From Exiguobacterium aestuarii (GTDB lineage Bacteria > Bacillota > Bacilli > Exiguobacteriales > Exiguobacteriaceae), in contig NZ_JAIVAC010000001.1 of the NCBI RefSeq assembly GCF_020171655.1, positions 1,116,001-1,180,000 on the forward strand: DNA of 64,000 nt, written 5' to 3'. Under the pieces are notes generated by a model. It was not told where the DNA came from. It was given only the letters and a program-made list of their open reading frames with translations, and searched no databases. Each line of letters starts with the position of its first letter. Position 1 is the first letter of the stretch. This document shows, in pieces, positions 9,726-19,095 of this stretch. A program made the translations under genes and the position numbers.

Positions 9726-10198
9726 ACGTTGCCTCGCTTTAACTCGAAATGAGTGAGAACTTCCTCTTGTCTTGCGGTCATTTCCGCCTCTTCCTCTGGC
9801 GTCATATGGTCATATCCCAACAGATGAAGGAATCCATGGATGGCCAAGAAACCGAGTTCTCGCTCAAAGGAATGTCCGTAGTCCGCTGCTTGTTCGCGGC
9901 ATCGTTCCACCGAGATGACCAAGTCTCCGAGGAGATGCGGTTCGTCCTCATCGAGAGTGAAGTCCATTTCGTCTTCGCCCATCTCATCAAAGGCAAAGCT
10001 GATTACATCGGTCGGAGCATCTTTTCCTCTCCACTCCCGATTCACCTCATGGATTTCTTCATTCGTTAAATACGTGACCGACAATTCACTCGGTTCTTCG
10101 ACCTCTTCTAATTGTGCGGCATGTTTTAGAATCGACTCGACAAGCTCGATTTGAGACACCGTCAACAATTCATGTTCATCGTTCGAGATGATTTGCAT
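9722..10198 (-). CDS. ybeY: Endoribonuclease YbeY (16S rRNA maturation)
   Basis: A zinc-dependent single-strand endoribonuclease involved in 16S 3'-end maturation and ribosome quality control. The UPF0054 zinc motif HGFLHLLGYDH is present near residues 121-131, with the conserved PTDVISFAF upstream. At 158 residues it is full length. Its first 23 bases overlap the 3' end of pgpH and its stop overlaps the dgkA start, so the pgpH-ybeY-dgkA-era-recO block is very compact. Confidence 0.96.
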   Translation of the reverse strand: MQIISNDEHELLTVSQIELVESILKHAAQLEEVEEPSELSVTYLTNEEIHEVNREWRGKDAPTDVISFAFDEMGEDEMDFTLDEDEPHLLGDLVISVERCREQAADYGHSFERELGFLAIHGFLHLLGYDHMTPEEEAEMTARQEEVLTHFELKRGNV

Positions 10199-12263
10199 GT
10201 AGTTCTCCCTCTTTCTTTAGTTCTGGATATTCAATTCGCTCGTGGAACAAGCCCGTCAACGTCTCGCATGCGCTCTCACCGACGCGCCAAATTTCTTTTG
10301 TCGTCAAATCGCAGTCTTCAAACTGTCCGTCTGCCAGTTTATCACGGATGATGGCACGAACGAGCATCCGGATTTTCTCCGGAGTTGGTTGTTTTTGCGA
10401 ACGAACGGCCGCTTCGATTGAGTCGACAATCATGACGACCGCCGCTTCACGTGTTTGAGGCTTCGGACCAGGATAACGATATCGGGACTCCACCACATCT
10501 TTCTCCTGATCTTCTTTCGCTTTGACAAAGAAGTATTTCAATAAAGATGTCCCATGATGTTGCTCAGCAATATCGATGATTTCCTTTGGTAGTTTATAGC
10601 GTCTCAATAGATCGGCCCCGTCATAAGGGTGAGCCATAATGATGTCAGCGGACTCTTCTGGTGTCAGACGATCGTGCGGATTCCCTCCACCTTGCTGATT
10701 TTCAATGAAGTGAAGAGGACGTTCCGTTTTCCCAAGGTCATGGTAATAGCTCGCCACTCTCGCGAGTAACCCGTCCGCCCCAATGGCTTCACATGCCGAT
10801 TCCGCCAAGTTTGCCACCATCATACTATGGTGATACGTGCCAGGCGCTTCCATCAAGAGCTTTCGGAGCAATGGATGTGTCGGACTCATCAATTCGACGA
10901 GTCGACCAGACGACAAGACGCCAAACCATGGCTCTAGGAAGGGCAAGAATCCAAATGTCAACACGATCGATAGCAAGGCGCTGATGACGGCGAACCCAGA
11001 TAGGTACATCGCCATTTCCCAAGTCACTTGAACGTTTCGCAATAAGAGCAACGCGATGACCATGATGATATTCACGATGCCGAGTAAGACGCCCGACAAG
11101 AACAAGCGTTTCCGCTGAATTTTTGGTTCGACTAAAAAGACGGCTAAGAAACTTCCGGTCGCGACATATACCAATGTCATGAAGTTCGTGCTTTGTCCGA
11201 ATGTGACGACGATACTCCCCGCAATCATGGTAATGAACGCCGATGCGAGGGCGACACGCTCGTCAATCAAGATACGTAGTAATAATACGACGAAGGCGGT
11301 CGGTGCCAAAAGATAAGCATACGTCGTGTAGTCGACGCCGATGTATCCGACGCCAAAGAAGATACCGAGTTGTAACAGAAGCAACCCATAGACGGTCACT
11401 AATATTTTCGGGCTTAGTAATAGATCTTTGATTTTCGAACGGATAAGCATGAATAAGAACCCGCCCGTCAATAATCCGCTCAATAAGAATGATCCGAACA
11501 GTGGAGCGAGTGACCGGTTCGGATCGATCGCTCCAGTGAGTTCTAGCTTCCGATAAATCTCACGCGTGACGACTTCCCCTTGACTGACAAGAAGTTGCCC
11601 TTCTTGGATGATGACAGGATCGACTGCATCGACGGCTTCTTGTTCTTTTTGACGAGTCGCCTCAGAGTCAAACACATAGTTCGGAACGATGAGTTCATCG
11701 CTTAATGTTTTTGCGATTGCACGGAATTCAAACGAAAGTGGTGATTGATCAACGATTGCAGCCGCGCGGTCTCTGGCCGCTGCGACCGCTTCATTACTCG
11801 TTTCAATTCGATCATCCATCACTTGTTGCAAAGCCGTTACCGTCACGTCTTCAACGGTTTGGCGCGTATCTTCCGTCGCCTCGAGGAGTGAGTTCAACTC
11901 TTCGTCCGCGAGTACCCCGCTCGCTTCCGTCGAGTTCAGACGGTTCTTAATATCTGCAAGTTCCGTCTCTTCATCGGTCTGGTCGAACGCTGCGAACAAT
12001 TGCTCGACTTTAGCAATTTGTTGGTCGGCAAATTCCCGACGGAGCGAAAACTGACTGCCGACACCGTTCGTTACTTCTTGTTTCAACCGTTCAGTCGCCA
12101 CTCGGTCCTCAACCGTAATCGGAGACCGGATGTCCTGTTCGGCAATCCCTAACGGTTCCACACTAATAATGGATGGGCGCACGGTGAAGTATAGAATGGC
12201 ACCTAGTAAGAGAAAGAAAATCAGCGAAATCGTCGCGACTGTCCAATGTTTGGCTTGCTGCAT
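10176..12263 (-). CDS. pgpH: 7TM-HD phosphohydrolase PgpH (c-di-AMP phosphodiesterase family)
   Basis: A membrane enzyme of the YqfF/PgpH family; characterised members hydrolyse cyclic di-AMP. The protein has an N-terminal membrane anchor (residues 8-28), an extracellular region to about residue 270 rich in acidic helices, a block of seven membrane helices (about 275-470), and a cytoplasmic HD domain with HHSMMVANLAE and the metal-binding ASYYHDLGK. A later HH (AEQHHGTSLLKYFF) and DSIEAAVRS also match. At 695 residues it has the family length. A strong GGGGGG ribosome site precedes the ATG. It lies 42 bases downstream of phoH and overlaps ybeY, as in Bacillus. Confidence 0.95.
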   Translation of the reverse strand: MQQAKHWTVATISLIFFLLLGAILYFTVRPSIISVEPLGIAEQDIRSPITVEDRVATERLKQEVTNGVGSQFSLRREFADQQIAKVEQLFAAFDQTDEETELADIKNRLNSTEASGVLADEELNSLLEATEDTRQTVEDVTVTALQQVMDDRIETSNEAVAAARDRAAAIVDQSPLSFEFRAIAKTLSDELIVPNYVFDSEATRQKEQEAVDAVDPVIIQEGQLLVSQGEVVTREIYRKLELTGAIDPNRSLAPLFGSFLLSGLLTGGFLFMLIRSKIKDLLLSPKILVTVYGLLLLQLGIFFGVGYIGVDYTTYAYLLAPTAFVVLLLRILIDERVALASAFITMIAGSIVVTFGQSTNFMTLVYVATGSFLAVFLVEPKIQRKRLFLSGVLLGIVNIIMVIALLLLRNVQVTWEMAMYLSGFAVISALLSIVLTFGFLPFLEPWFGVLSSGRLVELMSPTHPLLRKLLMEAPGTYHHSMMVANLAESACEAIGADGLLARVASYYHDLGKTERPLHFIENQQGGGNPHDRLTPEESADIIMAHPYDGADLLRRYKLPKEIIDIAEQHHGTSLLKYFFVKAKEDQEKDVVESRYRYPGPKPQTREAAVVMIVDSIEAAVRSQKQPTPEKIRMLVRAIIRDKLADGQFEDCDLTTKEIWRVGESACETLTGLFHERIEYPELKKEGELHANHLER

Positions 12264-12305
12264 TCGTGTGCCCCCCTTTCACGATCGTTTACCTCACTAT
12301 CGTCC

Positions 12306-13268
12306 TTATGTGAGGTCTGTACTATAGGCGTTGATAATTTTCTTAACGAGTGGATGGCGGACGACGTCAGACGCGCTGAAGTGTTCAAAGTGAATCCCAT
12401 CCACACCCTCTAATAAGCGTAACGCCTCTTGTAAACCTGACGCCTTGCCTTTCGGTAAATCGACTTGTGTCAAATCCCCCGTGACCACCATCTTCGATCC
12501 AAAACCGAGTCGCGTCAAAAACATCTTCATTTGTTCTTTCGTCGTGTTTTGTGCCTCATCTAATATGACAAACGCATCTTCTAACGTACGTCCACGCATA
12601 TAGGCGAGAGGGGCCACTTCGATTGTCCCTCGTTCTAATAAGCGATTCGTCTGTTCGACGCCGTAGACGTCGAATAAGGCATCATATAACGGCCGAAGAT
12701 ACGGATCTACCTTTTCTTTCAGATCACCTGGTAAAAACCCAAGATTCTCGCCTGCTTCTACGGCAGGTCGTGTCAAGATAATCCGTTTCACCTGACCTTC
12801 TTTTAGTGCGCGCGCCGCTAGCACGACTGCTAAATACGTTTTACCCGTTCCAGCCGGTCCGATTCCAAAGACGAGGTCTCGTCGTTCGATTGCACGAACA
12901 TAGCGACTCTGCCCAACTGTTTTAGCACGAATCGGTTTTCCCTTGTTAGTCGTGAAGACGACACGCTCATAATGTTCGAGCAGTTCGTCTCCCTTTCCAA
13001 CTTGGATATGTTGAATGACACTGATGGCGTCACTTTCGTTAAGACGTGCACCTTTTTTCACTAACGTCTGTAACGTGAGGATGACTTGTTTTGTCAATTC
13101 TAGTGCTTCTCCAGTATCGGCTTGGATAATCAATTCCTCGCCTCTTGGAATAAGTGCCACTTTCAATTCTGTCTCAATCGCTTGGAACACTTCATCTTTC
13201 GGTCCGAGTAAAGCTTGTGCTTCATTCGCATGTTCCATGACGAAAGGTATTTTATCAGTCATAATCAA
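12306..13268 (-). CDS. phoH: PhoH family ATPase (PhoH-like protein)
   Basis: A cytoplasmic P-loop ATPase, probably acting on RNA; family members are often linked to ybeY and ribosome maturation. The Walker A motif GPAGTGKTYLAVVLAA and Walker B FVILDEAQN are clear, with an N-terminal KH-like region. I kept the TTG at 13268, 11 bases after AGAGGGGG; an ATG two codons later (13262) is the alternative. It is 320 residues, of normal length. In B. subtilis two genes (yqfC, yqfD) stand just upstream; here they are missing and the gene follows the terminator of the floA operon. Confidence 0.94.
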   Translation of the reverse strand: MIMTDKIPFVMEHANEAQALLGPKDEVFQAIETELKVALIPRGEELIIQADTGEALELTKQVILTLQTLVKKGARLNESDAISVIQHIQVGKGDELLEHYERVVFTTNKGKPIRAKTVGQSRYVRAIERRDLVFGIGPAGTGKTYLAVVLAARALKEGQVKRIILTRPAVEAGENLGFLPGDLKEKVDPYLRPLYDALFDVYGVEQTNRLLERGTIEVAPLAYMRGRTLEDAFVILDEAQNTTKEQMKMFLTRLGFGSKMVVTGDLTQVDLPKGKASGLQEALRLLEGVDGIHFEHFSASDVVRHPLVKKIINAYSTDLT

Positions 13269-13309
13269 TGGATACGTTGCCCCCTCTAAATATCGGTTAT
13301 TCCTCTTTT

Positions 13310-13338
13310 ACTTTAGCACTATCACGCCTATCGTGAAA
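13310..13338 (-). promoter_or_regulatory. Candidate sigma-A promoter of phoH-pgpH-ybeY-dgkA-era-recO
   Basis: TTTCAC (13333-13338) and TAAAGT (13310-13315) are separated by 17 bases on the minus strand, between the floA-operon terminator and phoH. Both hexamers match consensus only moderately. Confidence 0.45.
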
Positions 13339-13363
13339 GAAAGACCGTGTATTTTCCCCATGC

Positions 13364-13390
13364 AAAAGGCAGTAACGCGAGGTTACTGCC
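13364..13390 (-). terminator. Terminator of the nfeD-floA-yqfB-like operon
   Basis: A perfect 9-bp stem, GGCAGTAAC with GTTACTGCC, and a 5-base loop, followed on the minus strand by TTTT. It starts 7 bases past the last gene of the operon. Confidence 0.8.
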
Positions 13391-13396
13391 TTTGCC

Positions 13397-13828
13397 TTAC
13401 TTCTTTCGTTTCGAGACCGGAGGTTGTAATACCTCGCTCCAAATGACAGCTTCCCGCATTTGTTTTTTCGAAACTTTCAGTTGTCGCGGTTTAATTTCCT
13501 CCTGAATTGGAGGGATTTTCACCGCTTGTTCAAACTGCGCACTCACTTTCGGCATCTCGACTTGACGTTCCCGAGGAGCTGGTCGCTCTTCGGTACGCGC
13601 TATCCGACGTCTCACCTTTTGTGGTGCTGGCTTTTGTTCTGATTCGGAGTCGTCAAACGCCGATTCAATTTCTTTCATCACGTCTCCGACCGAATCCAAG
13701 TAGCGTTTCAGTTCACTGCTCTGAGGACGGTCGCCTGAAGACGATGACTTTTCAAGCCGCTTCATCACCGCCGAGGCGATTCCGAAGGCTGCTAACAAAA
13801 GTACCCATAGTCCATCCATATTTATCAC
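13397..13828 (-). CDS. Hypothetical membrane-anchored protein in the floA operon
   Basis: I do not recognise a domain. The 143-residue protein has one N-terminal hydrophobic segment ([17 protein letters not shown], residues 6-22), followed by a highly charged, probably cytoplasmic and disordered tail, with runs of Lys/Arg/Glu/Pro. The start is GTG 13828, overlapping the floA stop by 4 bases (GTGA); an ATG at 13819 is possible. The position, third in an NfeD-FloA operon under a sigma-W-like promoter, matches B. subtilis yqfB, although I cannot claim sequence homology. A role in FloA membrane assemblies is an inference from position only. Confidence 0.75.
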   Translation of the reverse strand: MINMDGLWVLLLAAFGIASAVMKRLEKSSSSGDRPQSSELKRYLDSVGDVMKEIESAFDDSESEQKPAPQKVRRRIARTEERPAPRERQVEMPKVSAQFEQAVKIPPIQEEIKPRQLKVSKKQMREAVIWSEVLQPPVSKRKK

Positions 13829-14811
13829 TCACTATCTGATTCAGAATCGATAGGTGACCCGATCGCTTTACGCATTTCCGTATCTGCTTGAACGTTCAAG
13901 TAATTCACGTAATCCATGACGCCGAGTTTACCGTTACGCAACGCCTCGGCCATCGCGAGTGGCACTTCCGCTTCGGCGCCGACAACTTTCGCACGCATTT
14001 CCTCTACAGAAGACTTCATTTCCTGTTCGCGAGCAATCGCCATCGCACGACGTTCTTCCGCCTTCGCTTGGGCAATCTTTTTATCTGCTTCGGCTTGGTC
14101 AGTCTGCAGGACCGCCCCGATGTTCTTACCGATATCGATATCTGCAATATCAATCGAGAGAATTTCAAACGCCGTACCTGAATCCAAACCTTTTGTGAGT
14201 ACGGTACGTGAAATCATATCTGGGTTCTCAAGTACGTGCTTATGATTGTTTTGCGATCCGATTGTCGATACGACACCTTCCCCGACACGGGCGATAATCG
14301 TTTCTTCTCCCGCACCACCGACGAGACGATCGATATTGGCACGCACTGTAATACGTGCTTTCGCCTTCACTTCAATCCCGTCCATTGCCACACCGGCGAT
14401 AAATGGTGTCTCAATGACTTTAGGGTTAACCGACATTTGTACGGCTTCAAGTACGTTACGTCCTGCCAAGTCAATGGCAGCGGCACGCTCGAACGATAAT
14501 TCGATGTTTGCGCGGTGTGCCGCAATCAATGCGTTTACGACACGGTCAACATTACCACCCGCTAAGAAGTGACTTTCGAGTTGGTTCGTGTTTAAACCGA
14601 GACCCGCCTTGACTGCTTTAATCAATGGGTTAACAATTTTTGATGGTACGACGCGGCGAAGGCGCATCCCGACCAATGTGAAAATCGAGACGTGTACACC
14701 TGCTGCGAATGAGCTGATCCATAATCCGATTGGTACAAACGTGAAGAAGACAGCAAGCGCAATCAATCCTCCACCTGTAATGAGTAACGTCGTCAATAGT
14801 TCTGGTGTCAT
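13825..14811 (-). CDS. floA: Flotillin-like protein FloA
   Basis: A membrane scaffold of functional membrane microdomains (YqfA of B. subtilis). The N-terminus is a hydrophobic hairpin-like segment ([21 protein letters not shown], before [16 protein letters not shown]). The SPFH core follows, with the family signature [20 protein letters not shown], then an Ala/Glu-rich coiled coil near residues 235-295 ([20 protein letters not shown]). At 328 residues it is the usual length. The ATG follows a GGAGGA site and overlaps the nfeD stop by 4 bases. It belongs to nfeD-floA-yqfB-like, under the sigma-W-like promoter at 15371-15397. Confidence 0.95.
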   Translation of the reverse strand: MTPELLTTLLITGGGLIALAVFFTFVPIGLWISSFAAGVHVSIFTLVGMRLRRVVPSKIVNPLIKAVKAGLGLNTNQLESHFLAGGNVDRVVNALIAAHRANIELSFERAAAIDLAGRNVLEAVQMSVNPKVIETPFIAGVAMDGIEVKAKARITVRANIDRLVGGAGEETIIARVGEGVVSTIGSQNNHKHVLENPDMISRTVLTKGLDSGTAFEILSIDIADIDIGKNIGAVLQTDQAEADKKIAQAKAEERRAMAIAREQEMKSSVEEMRAKVVGAEAEVPLAMAEALRNGKLGVMDYVNYLNVQADTEMRKAIGSPIDSESDSE

Positions 14812-15320
14812 TCTGTTACATCCTCCTTCGGTTCTATAAAGGTCCGAACGACAATCCGCCCTGAATCCACTTTATATACCTGAATTTTTGTCTGCTGATC
14901 GAGATAGCCACCTTCTGTCACGACGTCAATACGTTCTCCGTCGATTTCGGCAGTACCGGCCGGGCGAAGTGGTGTTAACGTCACACCGACTTTCCCGAGA
15001 AGTTGTTTACGGTCATCATGGGACAAGTAACCTTTTTCGGTCGATGTCGAATCCGTCAAAATCAACCCTTTATAAATGAGCGGACGATTCGTACTTAATC
15101 GGCGGTATGCCCAGAACCCAAGTCCAGTGAGCACCGCTGCCGCCAAACCGATGGAGAGCCATAGCTGACCGATTGTCGCACCCGCCATGATCAAACTGGC
15201 AACGACCGCTCCGATCCCAAGCAAACCGAACAATCCAAACCCTGCAACGAACACTTCAATTCCAAGAAGGACGACTCCGACAAAAAAGACTGTCAGAATC
15301 ACTCCGAGACCAAATGTCAT
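14808..15320 (-). CDS. NfeD family membrane protein (short form)
   Basis: NfeD proteins partner with flotillins; the C-terminal OB-fold is thought to modulate them. The start is ATG 15320 ([20 protein letters not shown]), behind AAGGGGGT, rather than the upstream in-frame codon at 15347. The 170-residue protein has about three membrane segments and a C-terminal OB domain with [20 protein letters not shown], the NfeD signature. It lacks the ClpP-like protease part of the long YqeZ homologue. It overlaps floA by 4 bases and is the first gene of the operon. Confidence 0.9.
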   Translation of the reverse strand: MTFGLGVILTVFFVGVVLLGIEVFVAGFGLFGLLGIGAVVASLIMAGATIGQLWLSIGLAAAVLTGLGFWAYRRLSTNRPLIYKGLILTDSTSTEKGYLSHDDRKQLLGKVGVTLTPLRPAGTAEIDGERIDVVTEGGYLDQQTKIQVYKVDSGRIVVRTFIEPKEDVTE

Positions 15321-15370
15321 CGTCTTGCTACCCCCTTCCAAATTCAAAGCTATCTCCTATCTCTAGTGTA

Positions 15371-15397
15371 TACGAAACAAGAATGAATGTGGTTTCA
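15371..15397 (-). promoter_or_regulatory. Sigma-W-like (ECF) promoter of nfeD-floA
   Basis: TGAAAC (15392-15397) and CGTA (15371-15374) are separated by 17 bases on the minus strand, 50 bases upstream of nfeD. This matches the sigma-W consensus known for B. subtilis yqeZ-yqfAB. The second flotillin operon has the same arrangement at 49781-49807. Confidence 0.8.
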
Positions 15398-15404
15398 GAA
15401 TACG

Positions 15405-15450
15405 CAAAAAAAAGCAGAAACTTTCGGTTTCCCGAAAAGTTCTGCTTTTT
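15405..15450 (-). terminator. Terminator of rpsU-yqeY
   Basis: On the minus strand AGCAGAACTTTTCGG pairs with CCGAAAGTTTCTGCT across a short GAAA loop, followed by eight Ts. It lies immediately after the yqeY stop and upstream of the nfeD promoter. Confidence 0.9.
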
Positions 15451-15452
15451 CA

Positions 15453-15902
15453 TCAATTCGTCAATTGTTGTTTGACGATTCGGTTCACAAGACCACCGTC
15501 TGCCTTGCCTTTGACTTGCGGCATGACGACGCCCATCACCTTACCCATATCAGATGGAGCGGATGCGTTCGTTTGAGCAATTGCTGCTTGGACGATCGCA
15601 GTCACTTCATCTTCTGAAAGTTGTTCAGGCATATAGGCTTCTAGGACGACAATCTCTTCTGCTACTTTGGAAGCAAGGTCTTCACGACCAGCGCTTTCGA
15701 ATTCTCGGAGGGAGTCTCTGCGCTGTTTCATCTCTCGGTTGAGCACCGTGAGTTCCTCTTCCTCGGTAAGATCTTGACGACCTAGTTTGATAGCCTCATT
15801 TTGGAGCGACGCTTTTACCATCCGGATCGTCGTGAGACGATCTTTTTGTTTAGCGCGCATGGCTTGCTTCATGTCGTCCGTCAAGCGTTCTTGAAGACTC
15901 AT
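15453..15902 (-). CDS. yqeY: GatB/YqeY domain protein
   Basis: A small cytoplasmic protein related to the C-terminal tRNA-binding domain of GatB; its function remains unclear in the family. The 149-residue protein begins [20 protein letters not shown], has the conserved [17 protein letters not shown], and ends with [21 protein letters not shown], the YqeY signature. It follows rpsU closely, as in nearly all Bacilli, and shares its promoter at 16170-16198. Confidence 0.95.
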   Translation of the reverse strand: MSLQERLTDDMKQAMRAKQKDRLTTIRMVKASLQNEAIKLGRQDLTEEEELTVLNREMKQRRDSLREFESAGREDLASKVAEEIVVLEAYMPEQLSEDEVTAIVQAAIAQTNASAPSDMGKVMGVVMPQVKGKADGGLVNRIVKQQLTN

Positions 15903-15936
15903 GAGCCAACACCCTCTCTACACAATGAAACTGGAA

Positions 15937-16110
15937 TCAGAATTTCTTACGCTTACGCGCAGCTTCTGATTTCAATTTACGTTTTACGCTTGGCTTTTCG
16001 TAGTGACGACGTTTACGAACTTCGGCAAGTGTGCCATCTTTCGAAACACCGCGTTTGAAACGACGAAGAGCGTCTTCAAGCGATTCGTTTTTACGGACAC
16101 GAGTTTCCAC
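15937..16110 (-). CDS. rpsU: 30S ribosomal protein S21
   Basis: A small-subunit ribosomal protein. I start at GTG 16110 (protein [20 protein letters not shown]), because GGAGGGAGGG precedes it and this gives 57 residues, the length of Bacillus S21. An upstream in-frame ATG at 16164 would lie at the transcription start. The C-terminus [15 protein letters not shown] is typical. It is transcribed with yqeY. Confidence 0.97.
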   Translation of the reverse strand: METRVRKNESLEDALRRFKRGVSKDGTLAEVRKRRHYEKPSVKRKLKSEAARKRKKF

Positions 16111-16146
16111 TAGTTTTCCCTCCCTCCGAATTACACGACTAAGGAA

Positions 16147-16198
16147 ACGTGTTTCACACGTCATATCATATTATAGTGAAATTAAGTCGTGTGGTCAA
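16147..16198 (-). promoter_or_regulatory. rpsU promoter and leader palindrome
   Basis: TTGACC (16193-16198) and a perfect TATAAT (16170-16175) stand 17 bases apart on the minus strand, a strong sigma-A promoter. Just after the expected start is a short palindrome, ACGTGT-TTC-ACACGT (16147-16161), that could fold in the leader; its role is unknown. Confidence 0.85.
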
Positions 16199-16205
16199 CC
16201 ACTTA

Positions 16206-16871
16206 TTAATAGTCGCTGTCTGAACGTCCGCCTGTGACGATTGCGATACCAGCTGAAGCACCGATGCGTGTCGCACCAGCATCGATCATCGCTTTCGCTC
16301 CTTCGAAGTCACGAACACCGCCTGAAGCTTTTACGCCGAGGTCTGGTCCGACTGTTTCACGCATGAGACGAATGTCTTCGACCGTTGCGCCACCAGTTGA
16401 GAAACCAGTTGATGTTTTGACGAAATCTGCTCCAGCTTTCACTGAAAGTTCAGCAGCTTTCTTGATTTCTTCTTTTGTAAGCATGCACGTTTCAAAGATG
16501 ACTTTGACGAGTGTACCGTTTGCCGCTTCGACAACCGCACGAATGTCACGCTCTACGAGGTCGTAGTCGCCGTCTTTGAGTGCTGCGATATTGATCACCA
16601 TATCGACTTCATCCGCACCGTTTGCGATCGCGTCTTTTGTTTCGAACGCTTTCACTTCAGGCGTGTTCGCTCCGAGTGGGAATCCGATGACTGTACATAC
16701 TTTGACGTCGTCATCCGACTTAAGTTGCTCCGCAGCATATTTGACCCATGTCGGGTTGACACAGACGCTTGCGAACTTATATTCGAGCGCCTCTGCACAA
16801 AGTTTTGTAACTTGATCTTTTGTTGTTTCAGCTTTTAAAGCTGTGTGGTCGATATAACGGGCTAATTCCAT
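16206..16871 (-). CDS. deoC: Deoxyribose-phosphate aldolase
   Basis: Cleaves 2-deoxyribose 5-phosphate to acetaldehyde and glyceraldehyde 3-phosphate in deoxynucleoside catabolism. The 221-residue TIM barrel starts [17 protein letters not shown]. It has the Schiff-base lysine motif in [26 protein letters not shown] and the phosphate-binding [10 protein letters not shown]. Length is normal. It stands apart from other deo genes, and no pyrimidine-nucleoside phosphorylase, transporter or DeoR gene is beside it. Its stop lies 6 bases beyond the -35 of the rpsU promoter. A GGAGG site precedes the ATG. Confidence 0.96.
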   Translation of the reverse strand: MELARYIDHTALKAETTKDQVTKLCAEALEYKFASVCVNPTWVKYAAEQLKSDDDVKVCTVIGFPLGANTPEVKAFETKDAIANGADEVDMVINIAALKDGDYDLVERDIRAVVEAANGTLVKVIFETCMLTKEEIKKAAELSVKAGADFVKTSTGFSTGGATVEDIRLMRETVGPDLGVKASGGVRDFEGAKAMIDAGATRIGASAGIAIVTGGRSDSDY

Positions 16872-16950
16872 TATTCATTTCCTCCTCTGACAAATAAGTC
16901 TGACATCTAACATATTACCATGTTTTTTCGAGATGTAACAGCTTCCAAAT

Positions 16951-17829
16951 TTAAATGAGTTGACGACGTTTACGAGCGACGACCCAACTGTTCCAACTGA
17001 AAAAGAAGATGGCCAGCCAAATACATGTGAATGCGAAGACATGATATGCTGTGAACGGTTCATGATACATGACGACTCCAATAATCAGACTAAGTGTCGG
17101 TGCGATAAATTGAAGGAATCCGACGAGTGTGAACGGGATATGTTGTGCCCCGTAACCAAACAAAAGAAGCGGAAGCGCCGTCACCACACCGGTTCCTAGC
17201 AATGCGACCCAAATCATCGGTGACATGTCGAAGGCAATCTGGTCCGTGACGACCTGATTGCTGAGAAAGATGAGCGCGACAGGAACGACTGCTAACGTCT
17301 CAATCCCAAGACTCACTGTTGAAGCGAGAGGTCGCCGCTTCTTCACCATTCCATAAAAACCAAACGTACTCGCTAATACGAACGAGATCCACGGAAACGA
17401 GCCATATCCAAGCGTCAAGACGAGGACGCCGATTGACGCGATCCCGACCGCCATCCATTGGACTCGGTTTAATGATTCCCGAAAGACGAGCACCCCTAAC
17501 ACCATACTGACAAGCGGATTAATGTAATAGCCGAGGGATGCCTCGATGATATAACCGTGATTGACAGCCCATATGTACACGAACCAGTTTGCACTGACGA
17601 TGAATCCGTTCAACATGAATGCGTTTCGTGTGGCAGGGTGGCGAAGAGCGTAACCGAACTCTTTCCACTGATTCGTCCATCTTAATACGAGTAAAATAAA
17701 TAAAAAGGACCAAACGATACGATGTGCCAAAATTTGCCCGCTCGGCACTTCTTGCAAAAACTTCCAATAGATTGGGAGGACGCCCCACATCACGTAGGCC
17801 CCGATTGTCGTCCATACTCCCTTGTTCAC
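16951..17829 (-). CDS. rarD: RarD-type EamA family permease
   Basis: A drug/metabolite-transporter-superfamily permease with ten predicted membrane helices; substrates of RarD proteins are not established. The protein starts MNKGVWTTIGAYVMWGVLPIYWKF with GTG at 17829 and contains the RarD signature ILAHRIVWSFLF and NWFVYIWAVN. Conserved internal EamA duplication is visible (residues about 8-145 and 155-285). It is 292 residues, full length. It is downstream of the mccB terminator, so probably independently transcribed. Confidence 0.88.
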   Translation of the reverse strand: MNKGVWTTIGAYVMWGVLPIYWKFLQEVPSGQILAHRIVWSFLFILLVLRWTNQWKEFGYALRHPATRNAFMLNGFIVSANWFVYIWAVNHGYIIEASLGYYINPLVSMVLGVLVFRESLNRVQWMAVGIASIGVLVLTLGYGSFPWISFVLASTFGFYGMVKKRRPLASTVSLGIETLAVVPVALIFLSNQVVTDQIAFDMSPMIWVALLGTGVVTALPLLLFGYGAQHIPFTLVGFLQFIAPTLSLIIGVVMYHEPFTAYHVFAFTCIWLAIFFFSWNSWVVARKRRQLI

Positions 17830-17904
17830 ACGTTCACCCGCTCTCTTTCAAGATAAAAATAGTTTAGTCGATGAATGACTTCCGATACAAGGCTTTTGTT
17901 TCAT

Positions 17905-17930
17905 GAAAAAAGGACGCGAAATCGCGTCCC
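17905..17930 (-). terminator. Terminator of yrrT-luxS-mccA-mccB
   Basis: GGACGCG and CGCGTCC form a perfect stem with a four-base loop; on the minus strand it is followed by six Ts. It lies 7 bases past mccB. Confidence 0.9.
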
Positions 17931-17937
17931 TTACTGT

Positions 17938-19095
17938 TTATTGCTTTACCTGTTCGATGGCGGATAGAGCTTGTGCTAAATCTTCAACTAAATCATCGAT
18001 ATCTTCTAATCCAACTGAGATTCGAACAAGTCCGTCCGTGATCCCGAGTTCTGCACGTCGCTCAGCTGGAATCGACGCATGCGTCATACGAGCCGGGACA
18101 CTGATCAAGCTTTCCACTGCACCGAGACTCTCTGCGAGCGTGAAATACTTCGTCTTCGCGACCATCATTTCAGCCGCTTCGGCCGAACCGACGTCAAACG
18201 CAATCATTCCACCGAACCCACGCGCTTGCGACAAGTGGACGCGTTTCGCTTCTTCACTAGAGACACTCGGGTGAAGGACACGTGACACGTTCTCATTCGA
18301 TTGTAAGAATTCAACCAACGCCCGTGCGTTCGATTCAATCTCTTCCATTCGAACGGCAAGTGTCTTGATTCCACGGACGACGAGGAAGCTGTCTTGAGGT
18401 CCGAGGACTGCACCGACTGAATTTTGTAGGAATGCCAACGCTTCTCCTTGTTCTTCCGTACGTGCGACAACTAAACCTGCCACGACGTCACTATGACCGC
18501 CTAAATATTTTGTAGCACTGTGTAAGACATAGTCGGCACCAAGGTCGATTGGATTTTGGAAGTAAGGTGTCATGAACGTGTTGTCTACGACGAGCAAGAC
18601 ATCTGCCTCATCCGCAATTGTGCGCATCGCTCGGATATCCGTCACGTTCAAGAGTGGATTAGTCGGTGTCTCCACATAAATCATTTTCGTGTTCGCTTGT
18701 AGCGCATCACGAACCGCCGTTTCATCGGATGTATCGACAAAAGTTGCCTCCAAGCCTCGTGACTGAAATACTCGATTGAATACACGATACGTTCCTCCAT
18801 ATACATCAGACCCGACAATGACGTGGTCTCCAGATTTCAACAACATGAGTACGGTCGAGATGGCAGCCATCCCAGAACCAAATGCAAAACCCTGCACACC
18901 ACCTTCGATATCCGCTATGAGTGTCTCGAGTGCGGTACGTGTCGGGTTCGCAGATCGAGAATACTCATATCCTTCCCGTAAGTTACCGATTCCGTCTTGC
19001 TTATATGTGCTCGTTTGATAAATCGGTGGTGTGACCGCCCCTGTTAATGGGTCGGTCGTTTTACCGCCGTGAATGAGTGCTGTCTTTGTACGCAT
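17938..19095 (-). CDS. mccB: Cystathionine gamma-lyase / homocysteine gamma-lyase (PLP)
   Basis: A Cys/Met-metabolism PLP enzyme that would release cysteine from cystathionine in reverse transsulfuration. The start is ATG 19095 (MRTKTALIHGGKTTDP), with GGAGG upstream; the site lies within the end of mccA, overlapping by 35 bases. The 385-residue protein has GGVQGFAFGSGMAAIS, VVDNTFMTP and the PLP-lysine motif SATKYLGGHSDVVAG. Within this family gamma-synthase and gamma-lyase are hard to separate by sequence; the neighbours mccA, luxS and yrrT favour the lyase. It is the last gene of the operon. Confidence 0.88.
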   Translation of the reverse strand: MRTKTALIHGGKTTDPLTGAVTPPIYQTSTYKQDGIGNLREGYEYSRSANPTRTALETLIADIEGGVQGFAFGSGMAAISTVLMLLKSGDHVIVGSDVYGGTYRVFNRVFQSRGLEATFVDTSDETAVRDALQANTKMIYVETPTNPLLNVTDIRAMRTIADEADVLLVVDNTFMTPYFQNPIDLGADYVLHSATKYLGGHSDVVAGLVVARTEEQGEALAFLQNSVGAVLGPQDSFLVVRGIKTLAVRMEEIESNARALVEFLQSNENVSRVLHPSVSSEEAKRVHLSQARGFGGMIAFDVGSAEAAEMMVAKTKYFTLAESLGAVESLISVPARMTHASIPAERRAELGITDGLVRISVGLEDIDDLVEDLAQALSAIEQVKQ

